From Lewinellaceae bacterium (GTDB lineage: Bacteria > Bacteroidota > Bacteroidia > Chitinophagales > Saprospiraceae), in NCBI GenBank assembly GCA_020636375.1, contig JACJXZ010000001.1, positions 372,001 to 436,000 of the forward strand: a stretch of 64,000 nucleotides of DNA. Direction: 5' to 3'. The position numbers were made by a program, and so were the translations under genes. Shown here piece by piece: positions 57,724-64,000 of this stretch. Numbering within the stretch: the stretch's first letter is position 1; every line of letters begins with the position of its first letter. Under the pieces are notes generated by a model, which was given only the letters and a program-made list of their open reading frames with translations, was not told the origin of the DNA and did no database searches.

Positions 57724-58365
57724 ATGTCGAAACGTTTACTCTTCCTGCCAGGCAAACTGCTATTCCTTTTTGTCCTGCCTTTTTTCCTGCTGATCCGGGG
57801 TTCCGTCTTTCTGCACGAAAACTATACTGTGCCGGCATGGGGCGCCATTCTGGGTGGCGTGTTGATGAGCGCCGCGCTTTTGTTCTTTTACATCAACTAT
57901 TGGCAAGGCCGGCTGACGGGACGAGCCGGCAATATCCGCCGCACCTTCGGGCTGGCCTTCGCCCTGGTGGCCGTCTATTGCCTGCCGGGACTGTTCTACC
58001 TGTCGGCTTCTAATGCCAAGCACGAGTCGGTGCGCCGGGAATTTACCCGCCTGCACCCGGTCCTGCGCCTTAGCGTGAGCACGCTCACCTTTCTGGATAA
58101 AGGGCTGGTGGTTACCGATGCCGACAGGCAGCCGGAAGATTACGGCAAGATGGGGCTGCCAACGAAAAGCCATTCCCTGCACTATCGGCAGAGCAGCGGC
58201 TATGCCCACGCCGTGGACCTGCGCACCCTCCGGCGGGGCGCACTTCGGAATGCCCTCGTAGCCGCTTACTTCCGGCTGATGGGCTTCAACACCCTTCGCC
58301 ACATGGGCAGTGCAGACCACCTGCACGTCTCGCTGAAAAGCCATGAGCGCCCGGGAGGGATTTAG
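57724..58365 (+). CDS. membrane protein with M15-peptidase-like C-terminal domain
   Basis: 213 residues. Membrane helices at about 7-25, 38-58 and 75-95 are followed by a periplasmic C-terminal part. That part has HYRQSSGYAHAVDLRTLRRG and SADHLHVSL, resembling the S-x-H/G-x-A-x-D-L and H-x-H signatures of D-Ala-D-Ala carboxypeptidase/M15-type zinc peptidases, but with spacing unlike the classical form. If it is a peptidase, it would act on peptidoglycan peptides. Single plus-strand gene after cydB; the last residues run into repeat DNA. Confidence 0.55.
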   Translation: MSKRLLFLPGKLLFLFVLPFFLLIRGSVFLHENYTVPAWGAILGGVLMSAALLFFYINYWQGRLTGRAGNIRRTFGLAFALVAVYCLPGLFYLSASNAKHESVRREFTRLHPVLRLSVSTLTFLDKGLVVTDADRQPEDYGKMGLPTKSHSLHYRQSSGYAHAVDLRTLRRGALRNALVAAYFRLMGFNTLRHMGSADHLHVSLKSHERPGGI

Positions 58366-58454
58366 CCGAATGCATGGTATGCTACTGGACATTTTTTGGG
58401 CGCAGAGGTACGCCGACCTGCCTGCTGTGCCGCAGGCCGGCAGGGAAGCAGCAA

Positions 58455-58647
58455 TTTCTCATGTAGAGCATGCACGTATCGCCACAAAAATTTATCCGGC
58501 TCAAAGAGACGGACACAAAGGCACCAAATCCGCACTAAATTTAGTGCGGATTTGGTGTCCGTCTATCCAGCCGGATAAATTTTAGTGCCCGTCTGGTCAG
58601 CCGGGTAAACTTTCGTGGCATCCTCTCGCCGCGTGCACACCTTACAC
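58455..58647. repeat. MITE-like palindromic element, copy B (inverted relative to copy A)
   Basis: Reverse-orientation relative of the element at 23652-23840. The left end is TTTCTCATGTA (58455-58465); the 36-bp palindromic core is at 58522-58557 and identical to that of copy A; the right arm retains an extra 24-base ATTTATCCGGCTGGATAGAC-type segment absent from copy A. The right terminal inverted repeat is lost at the junction with the repeat at 58649, so copy B is truncated by a few bases. No coding capacity. Confidence 0.8.
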
Positions 58648-58648
58648 T

Positions 58649-58750
58649 GCCATATTAACAACCGACAACAGCAACTTGTCCAGCCTTAGGCCGATACCCC
58701 TCGCCTTTCAGGTTTAGCCCGCTGCGGCAGGAACAGATCGCGTGCGCCGT
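58649..58750. repeat. dispersed 100-bp repeat, direct copy 1
   Basis: The first 70 bases (GCCATATTAACAACCGACAA to GGTTTAGC) are identical to those at 59122-59191, and the next part has the shared GCGGCAGGAACAGATCGCGT with small changes. An inverted degraded relative occurs at about 18745-18830. Two direct copies, 473 bases apart, enclose the stretch with a possible 43-codon membrane peptide. Confidence 0.75.
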
Positions 58751-58845
58751 AGCGCCCGCCGGGCTAAAATCAGGTAAAGGAGGATGAACGTACCGTCAAT
58801 AATCCCCGTAACCAGAAGGTGGAAGAAACCTTCCACAAAACTCAT
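58714..58845 (-). CDS. possible 43-residue membrane peptide
   Basis: ATG 58845 to TAA 58714. The peptide starts MSFVEGFFHLLVTGIIDGTF, continues ILLYLILARRALRRTR and ends SVPAAAG: a single hydrophobic helix followed by a strongly basic tail, the form of small membrane or toxin-like peptides. Its 3' part runs into the dispersed repeat, so the C-terminus may be accidental. There is no supporting operon or homologue. The remaining 58846-59121 holds nothing I recognise. Confidence 0.3.
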   Translation of the reverse strand: MSFVEGFFHLLVTGIIDGTFILLYLILARRALRRTRSVPAAAG

Positions 58846-59121
58846 ATAGTGTAAAGTTGAATGACGTAAAAACCCGCCCGATGATCAGGCAGCCAACATT
58901 GAAAGCATAGCGCCGGATATTGAAAGCGGACAAAACTGAATATAGGCGAAGCATAGAAAAGGACCCCAGAAAACAGAGAAAAACGGATCAATCGGAGGGC
59001 TGTCGATCAGCCGGTACCGACGGCGAAGAAATACATAAAGGCGGCGACGGTATCCAGTACTGGCGGCAAAAGTAATGGCTAAGGCGCCAGAGCTTTTTTC
59101 ATTCTGATCAGGTTTGTTGCT

Positions 59122-59226
59122 GCCATATTAACAACCGACAACAGCAACTTGTCCAGCCTTAGGCCGATACCCCTCGCCTTTCAGGTTTAGCTTCCGGCCT
59201 GCGGCAGGAACAGATCGCGTACGCCC
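59122..59226. repeat. dispersed 100-bp repeat, direct copy 2
   Basis: Second direct copy of the repeat at 58649-58750 (70 identical bases, then a diverged GCGGCAGGAACAGATCGCGT segment). It ends about 48 bases from the stop of the minus-strand lipoprotein gene at 59274. Confidence 0.75.
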
Positions 59227-59273
59227 AGGCCGCCCCGCCGGGCAAAAACCATAAAGCCTGCGGAAAATAAACT

Positions 59274-61040
59274 TCACCGGAACCGCCGCGCCACCACTGC
59301 CGCCCCTTTCTTCAGCCGTTCCAGGGCCAGGCCGTGCCGCCGGAGGCTCTCCCGGGCGGACGTCAGGGAGGCGAAGTCCATCTCGATCCTCAGTTTCGTG
59401 TCGGCGGGCAGGCCGGTTTGGTTGACGACCGAAACGTTGAGTTCCTCGGTGAGGAAGCGGGCCAGGCGGGACGGGGTGATGTAAACCAGCAACGCCGTTT
59501 TGTTGGCGTCATCTTTGTACTGGATGAAGTCCTTGGCCTCTGTGGTTTTAAACTCCTGAAGATCGGCGCTATCCCCTACGGACAACTCCCACGCTTCCAC
59601 GACATTCGCCCATTCCAGTTCGAACCCGTACCGGCTCTGCAGTTCCCGGAGCAGGAGCGCCTTCCCGTCTTCCGCCGGGTAATGAGCGGATGTAAACAGG
59701 GCGTCAAGCCGGGTATCCTGCCCCCAATCCCGGAACCGCACCTGGCTGCTATCCAGCCCCAGGAGAAGAGGGATCATTCCGGAAAGCGGGTAGTTTTGAA
59801 AACGGATCACCGTGGCGTCGTCCTGCCCGTTGGCCTGATAAACGGGCGGGGCGGCGACGGAGGCAGCCGGGCTGAGGGTAAGGGTATAAGGCCGCTCGAA
59901 GCCGATATTGAAGGCGAAGGCCACCGGAAAGGCCATCAGTTGCCCATCTGCGCTTTCCACAGCCAGCTTATCGAAATAAACCGTGCTGGCGGGCTGTACT
60001 TTGAACAGTGCCCTGAGCAGGGCCGGCGTTTCCAGGCTGTCGGCCACGTACAGCTCCGGCAGGCCGTTCCGGGAAGCGACAAAGAGGTGGAACCCGCGGA
60101 TGGGCAGTTCCCGACGGCCCACCATCAGGCGCAGGCCCTGGGTTATATTGGCGCGAAAGTCGTGCAGGTGGTAATTTTCGCTGGCCGGCGAAGCCAGCAT
60201 ATCGCCCCACCACAGGTTGACGTCCGCGCCGGCAAAAGCCGTATATTCCGGCAGGGACAGCCAATCCTGCCCGCAGCCCAGCAGTTCCGAGTGGCGGACC
60301 TCCCTGGTCCGGAAAAGGCGGTCTTTGTCGGTAAGCAGGCGGCGGCGCGACTGGAACCCGGGGATGTGTATGACCTTGTACAAGCGGTTGTAGCGGTACA
60401 ATTGGTAAATATGGCGGGTAGACTGCCGGGCCGTGTCGATCCGCAGCAGGGGGCGCCGGCCGGATTCCTGGATTACCTGGAAGCCGAAAACGTCGCCGCC
60501 GTATTGAGGCCGGGGCACCTGCACCGCCGGCACGTAAGGCTCGAAAGGGTCCGCCACTTTGATGTTCACGGACTGCACGATGGCGCTGTCCGTTTTGGAG
60601 AACAGGCGGATGGAAAGAACGTCTCCCTGCTGTATGCCCTGCCGCAGCGTAGAAACCACGGACGCCTCCAGCCGGCTGCTTTCGAACTCCGGATAGGAAA
60701 ACCAGAAGGAAGAAAAACGGCTGTGAGGCTCCCGGTGGATGCTGACCACCTCTGCTTCCAGCTCGCGCCGGTTTTTGAGCAGCTTCAGCTCCTGCCCGAC
60801 GATAGCCCTGAATTTCGAAAGATCCACTTCAATGCTGCCGCTGTACACCTCGGGGTTGGCATATTTCACCAACGGGATGTGGACGCCGCCCCACTGCACT
60901 TCGTAAGGGCTTTCCTGCTGTGGCCGTTCGTTGATGCTCAGGATATCCTGCCGTTGCGGGAGCTGCTCCGGCGCAGGCCGGGGATCGGGCTGGCAGGCCC
61001 AGAGGGCAAACAACAGGAAAAGGCAGGAGCGAAACGGCAT
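59274..61040 (-). CDS. large lipoprotein, function unknown, with DUF3738-like C-terminus
   Basis: 588 residues: lipoprotein signal PFRSCLFLLFALWAC, then Pro/Gln linker and several beta domains without obvious enzyme motifs. The region around residues 40-130 (EVYSGSIEVDLSKFRAIVGQ) has a GldM-like beta look, and the last 180 residues (RELQSRYGFELEWANVVEAW, LARFLTEELNVSVVNQTGL) resemble the DUF3738 domain seen in proteins linked to BlaR1-type signalling. No protease or receptor partner is next to it. It is on the minus strand before the ThuA-like gene but separated by 270 bases with a TATATTG repeat. Confidence 0.7.
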   Translation of the reverse strand: MPFRSCLFLLFALWACQPDPRPAPEQLPQRQDILSINERPQQESPYEVQWGGVHIPLVKYANPEVYSGSIEVDLSKFRAIVGQELKLLKNRRELEAEVVSIHREPHSRFSSFWFSYPEFESSRLEASVVSTLRQGIQQGDVLSIRLFSKTDSAIVQSVNIKVADPFEPYVPAVQVPRPQYGGDVFGFQVIQESGRRPLLRIDTARQSTRHIYQLYRYNRLYKVIHIPGFQSRRRLLTDKDRLFRTREVRHSELLGCGQDWLSLPEYTAFAGADVNLWWGDMLASPASENYHLHDFRANITQGLRLMVGRRELPIRGFHLFVASRNGLPELYVADSLETPALLRALFKVQPASTVYFDKLAVESADGQLMAFPVAFAFNIGFERPYTLTLSPAASVAAPPVYQANGQDDATVIRFQNYPLSGMIPLLLGLDSSQVRFRDWGQDTRLDALFTSAHYPAEDGKALLLRELQSRYGFELEWANVVEAWELSVGDSADLQEFKTTEAKDFIQYKDDANKTALLVYITPSRLARFLTEELNVSVVNQTGLPADTKLRIEMDFASLTSARESLRRHGLALERLKKGAAVVARRFR

Positions 61041-61261
61041 AGCTTGGTGTTTGGCTACCTAATATCTTCTTTGTTGCCAAAACAAGCAAGCCGGAGGGGC
61101 GGCTATTTTGATAATGAATTGTTAAAGAGCATAAGCTGCAAGCCAAATTGCAAACCGGCGAAAACCCGGCGCATCAATATGCCCCTCCTAAGTAGTCGGA
61201 CACATTTATCGTAACCAATGCTGCTTCGTAAGCGTGGCTTGGCAGCTCTATTCCTGGGGTA

Positions 61262-61295
61262 ATTGTTATATGGCTATATTGTTATATTGTTATGC
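61262..61295. repeat. TATATTGTTATAT tandem repeat
   Basis: ATTGTTATATGGCTATATTG and TTATATTGTTATG units in the gap between the 59274 lipoprotein gene and the ThuA-like gene. Same family as the arrays at 6550 and 6872. The gap 61041-61312 otherwise holds nothing recognisable. Confidence 0.6.
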
Positions 61296-61312
61296 TAATT
61301 GTGTCCGCTTAC

Positions 61313-62146
61313 TTACCTTCCCCCATACACCGGCCTGATCCATTCCTCCTTCGGCAGATACTTACTCCCGCCCGCCCACCGGATACCCCGCGTGAGCATC
61401 GCCCACACCTCCGGCACTTCGAAGGTGCCCGGGGAATGGCCAATGGACAGGTAGAACACCCGGCCCTGGCCGTAATACTTCTTCCACGCGACCGGCATGA
61501 CGGCCTTGTCGATCCAGTTGTCGGCCTCGCCGGTGAAGGTAGTGGTAGCCAATACTTTGACGTTGGGGTCTACGTGCATGCAATATTGCTCGGTGCGGAT
61601 GTCGAAATCTCCGATGCCCCGGGCCACCGGGTCGTCTTCGTCAGTTATATTTACGCGGTAGCCGATCTCCCCGCCGGGATGGGCCACCCATTGCCCGCCG
61701 ACCATATACTGGTATTCGGTATTGTTGCGGAAGGAATCGCCGGTGCCGCCGTGGCAGCCGGCCAGGCCGGTGCCGCTTTTAATGGCTTTGAGCAGCCCTG
61801 CTTCCTGCTCTTTGGTGATCTGGCCCATCGTCCAGTGCTGGAGGATGAGGTCGACGGAAGACATGAAGGTTTCGTCGGCGTAGATGCCCAGGGAGTCGGA
61901 CACCGTCACCACAGCGCCCTGCTCTTTCAGCCAGGCATTCATCCTTTCAGCAAAAGCGCCAGGTTTGTGCCCTTCCCAACCGCCGTAGACGATGAGGATT
62001 TTTTTGCCTTTCAGGGTGGGAAGTTCCGCTACAGCTGCTGTCGTTATCCGCAGTTGCTGGGCCCTGGCCTGGAAGGCGGCGAAGCAAAGTGCGGCAACTG
62101 CCGCGAAGGTTACGGAATAGTGCCTGATCAAGTTGGAATGAGCCAT
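61313..62146 (-). CDS. ThuA-like secreted glutamine-amidotransferase-fold protein
   Basis: 277 residues from ATG 62146 (signal SVTFAAVAALCFAAFQARA; a TTG two codons upstream is rejected). The ThuA domain has KGKKILIVYGGWEGHKPGAF, VSDSLGIYADETFMSSVDLI, GLLKAIKSGTGLAGCHGGTG, VGGQWVAHPGG and YLSIGHSPGTFEVPEVW. ThuA-like proteins in Bacteroidota are exported and act near sugar or glycoside degradation; the catalytic role is not settled. Minus strand, divergent from the propeller gene (229-base gap containing tandem repeats). Confidence 0.85.
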   Translation of the reverse strand: MAHSNLIRHYSVTFAAVAALCFAAFQARAQQLRITTAAVAELPTLKGKKILIVYGGWEGHKPGAFAERMNAWLKEQGAVVTVSDSLGIYADETFMSSVDLILQHWTMGQITKEQEAGLLKAIKSGTGLAGCHGGTGDSFRNNTEYQYMVGGQWVAHPGGEIGYRVNITDEDDPVARGIGDFDIRTEQYCMHVDPNVKVLATTTFTGEADNWIDKAVMPVAWKKYYGQGRVFYLSIGHSPGTFEVPEVWAMLTRGIRWAGGSKYLPKEEWIRPVYGGR

Positions 62147-62255
62147 TATCAATCGGTTTTATGAAAAGTTCATCCTGCTCAAAATAAGCCGAAAGTTGCA
62201 CATAGGCTCAAATTATGCCCGGCATTTCCTAAATTTACTCGTTGCGCGATAAAAA

Positions 62256-62350
62256 CCAATTTAAGCGCAAGCGCAAGTGTCAAGGCCAAAATCAGAGCAG
62301 TGCCAGTATTGAACTTGAACTTGAACTTGGCGCTTGAACTTGAACTTTGA
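62256..62350. repeat. GCAAGCGCAAGTG / TTGAACTTGAAC repeats before the propeller gene
   Basis: AAGCGCAAGCGCAAGTGTCAAG (about 62260-62282) and, 40 bases later, TTGAACTTGAACTTGAACTT with GGCGCTTGAACTTGAAC (about 62312-62347), a partly inverted pair of short tandem repeats. Lies 26 bases before the ATG of the propeller protein gene. Confidence 0.6.
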
Positions 62351-62375
62351 GAAGCTATAACACCAACAAATATCC

Positions 62376-64000
62376 ATGCCGCCAGTCAAAATAAATAATA
62401 AGAAGTGTTTGCTGCTCATATCGCTGCTATTGGCCGGATCACCTCATGCCCTGGCCCAATACGACCTGGGCCGGCCCACCCTGACCGTCCGCGCTGAAGA
62501 CGGCCTGCCCAACCATTACTTCCGGGGGCTGGACATGGACGCCAACGGCTTTATCTGGGTGGGCAGCTATGACGGCCTGGCCCGTTTTGACGGCACGCGG
62601 GTCAAAACCTTTTTCCAGCACGAGGGGGATTCCAGCAGCCTCGCCCACAGCGCCATCTCCAGCCTGGCGGCAGCGCCGGAAGATGGCAGGGTGTGGGTAG
62701 GCACCTACGGCGGGCTGAGCGTTTACGACCCGGCACTGGGCAGGTTCCGTTCTTATTACCACATACCTTCCGACTCGTCCTCCCTGCGCAGCAATTTCAT
62801 CGAATGGGTATATGCCGACCGGCAGGGAACGGCCTGGGTGTCTTCCGGCAGCCAGGTGCTTACCCGTTACGATCCGTCAACGGATGCCTTTGTTCATTAC
62901 CATCCTGAACCGGCACTAACTGCTCCGGAGCATCCGGCGGCCAAAGAACGGATACAGGCTATCTGCCAGGCACCGGACAACGACTCCCTGATGTGGATCG
63001 GCACCAACCTCCGCCTTTTCAACTTCAACAAGTACAGCCGCCGGTTCGGCTATCCACGGCCGGAGCCGGAGGGCATAGAGCATATTTTCGGCCATTCCGA
63101 CGGGCACCTCTACCTGCTCGCCAACAACGGAAACCTCCTGGTTTACGAGCCGGAGCGCAATGAGATAGCCCGGGAACTCCGCCCCCGGGAGGGATGGAGC
63201 ATCCAGAAAATATTCCGCCGGTCCGGCGAAGCGCTCTGGCTGAGTTGCAACCGGGGAGTGGCCCTGCTCGATACCCGGACTTTCCGCTTTTCCTATCCCT
63301 GGGCCAACGACAACGATAAGAAAAAAACCTATGAAATAGACTTTGTGGACCCTCAGGGCCGCCTGTGGTCGGCCAGCGCCGCCGGCCTGCGGGTATTCGA
63401 CCCGCTTGCCACCCAGTTCCAAAATCATCTGTACGAAACTTCCGGCGCCATCCACCCTTATATTACTCAAAAAGTGCTGGAGGGCCCTGCCGGCCGGTAT
63501 CTCTACCTGAACGTCAACGGAGGGGAGGGCATTTATCGCTTTGACCGCGAAACGGCCGAATGGTTGCTGATCCCCAAGCCCGCCGGTTACGGCGCGCCCC
63601 TCTTTTTCGGCAAGGACCTCACCCTGCTGCCGGACGGGCAGCTGCTCATCCTCGAGAGCAGCGAAATCTTTACCCTCTCGCCGGATGGGCGGTCGATGGT
63701 AAGCCATCCGGTCAATAAAAAACTGCCGGAGGAAAACAGCTGGCTCAATTTCCTCGCCGACAGCCAGGGCCAGCTGTGGCTGGGCGGTGGAAAAACCGGC
63801 CTGTTCAGGGTTTCAGCCGGCACTGGGACCGCCGAGCCTTTAACCCGCCTTTTTCCGCCCTGCAACCAGATGCGGTACCGCTATGCTTTCTATGAAGACA
63901 GCCGCCGCAATATATGGATCTCCAACTGCAGCGGCTTCGGCGTTTATTCCTACGAGCGCGACACTTTCTACTTGTTTCCCTATGAGGAAGGCGCCACCAA
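62376..64000 (+). CDS. two-component regulator propeller protein (partial, runs off window)
   Basis: Starts with ATG 62376 and a signal peptide (KCLLLISLLLAGSPHALAQ); 541 codons are visible before the right edge. The sequence is made of Reg_prop beta-propeller blades, e.g. LPNHYFRGLDMDANGFIWVG, YDGLARFDGTRVKTF, DGRVWVGTYGGLSVYDP and WLSCNRGVALLDTRTFRF. Such N-termini precede a Y_Y_Y domain, a membrane helix and a histidine kinase or LuxR output in hybrid sensors of Bacteroidota, often for polysaccharide sensing. The output domain lies beyond the window, so type cannot be decided. Confidence 0.9.
   Translation, partial: MPPVKINNKKCLLLISLLLAGSPHALAQYDLGRPTLTVRAEDGLPNHYFRGLDMDANGFIWVGSYDGLARFDGTRVKTFFQHEGDSSSLAHSAISSLAAAPEDGRVWVGTYGGLSVYDPALGRFRSYYHIPSDSSSLRSNFIEWVYADRQGTAWVSSGSQVLTRYDPSTDAFVHYHPEPALTAPEHPAAKERIQAICQAPDNDSLMWIGTNLRLFNFNKYSRRFGYPRPEPEGIEHIFGHSDGHLYLLANNGNLLVYEPERNEIARELRPREGWSIQKIFRRSGEALWLSCNRGVALLDTRTFRFSYPWANDNDKKKTYEIDFVDPQGRLWSASAAGLRVFDPLATQFQNHLYETSGAIHPYITQKVLEGPAGRYLYLNVNGGEGIYRFDRETAEWLLIPKPAGYGAPLFFGKDLTLLPDGQLLILESSEIFTLSPDGRSMVSHPVNKKLPEENSWLNFLADSQGQLWLGGGKTGLFRVSAGTGTAEPLTRLFPPCNQMRYRYAFYEDSRRNIWISNCSGFGVYSYERDTFYLFPYEEGAT

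Overview
The window looks like chromosomal DNA of a Bacteroidota bacterium, most likely Saprospiria/Saprospiraceae-like. Evidence: a gliding-motility gldC gene; lipoproteins with Bacteroidota-type lipoboxes; a DUF4249 lipoprotein; promoters of the TTTG-N19/20-TAnnTTTG type (in front of ffs and of an ArsR gene); a Bacteroidota-type small SRP RNA; and the TPR-CHAT, ECF sigma and LRR-Roc-COR proteins typical of large filamentous or gliding members. Coding GC is high except for one AT-rich lipoprotein gene at 51081-51884. hemF and cydAB imply a life with oxygen that also copes with low oxygen. No rRNA, tRNA, prophage, CRISPR array or intact transposase was seen.

Layout. 1-2210 (minus): glycosyltransferase, META lipoprotein and DUF3298 lipoprotein. 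2337-5481 (minus): a possible conflict/immunity unit made of an LRR-Roc-COR GTPase with a C-terminal effector-associated-like domain, preceded by a frameshifted SUMF1/FGE-sulfatase-domain gene. 5850-20920: an acetate/propionate module with a DEDDh exonuclease and DUF294 signalling protein (minus), a divergent ArsR regulator, porin, two-subunit sodium:solute symporter (DUF4212 plus SSS), a CrbS-like SSS-STAC-histidine kinase, a single-domain response regulator, acs and a prpE-like synthetase. 21046-36466: mostly metabolic and housekeeping genes (cryptic kinase-like protein, moeB-rhodanese, glucosaminidase, LuxE-like, hemF, Spx/ArsC-like, nucleoside phosphorylase, fsa, SRP RNA, gldC, copA). 37030-45085: ggt, then a convergent cluster with a Cys-motif lipoprotein and exported TPR-CHAT protein (plus) facing an ECF sigma/membrane anti-sigma pair (minus). 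45391-57396: TrkH/TrkA potassium uptake, ArsR, methyltransferase, DUF983, Crp/Fnr regulator, SulP transporter and cytochrome bd. 57724-64000: M15-like protein, a repeat-rich non-coding stretch, a large lipoprotein, a ThuA-like protein and the start of a two-component-regulator propeller protein.

Two features stand out. First, intergenic DNA is full of small palindromic elements: a 189-bp MITE-like element with a perfect 36-bp palindromic core (two copies), a GCCACGAAGACAC family (two copies), and a roughly 100-bp repeat (two direct copies and one degraded inverted copy). In addition, many gaps carry a locus-specific short tandem repeat arranged as inverted arms, often around a 60-300 bp insert. 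Second, the sigma/anti-sigma/TPR-CHAT cluster has the parts for a proteolysis-controlled transcription switch that faces the periplasm.

Gene starts were chosen by eye from signal peptides, domain boundaries and neighbouring genes. Family names rest on motif recognition, not database searches.
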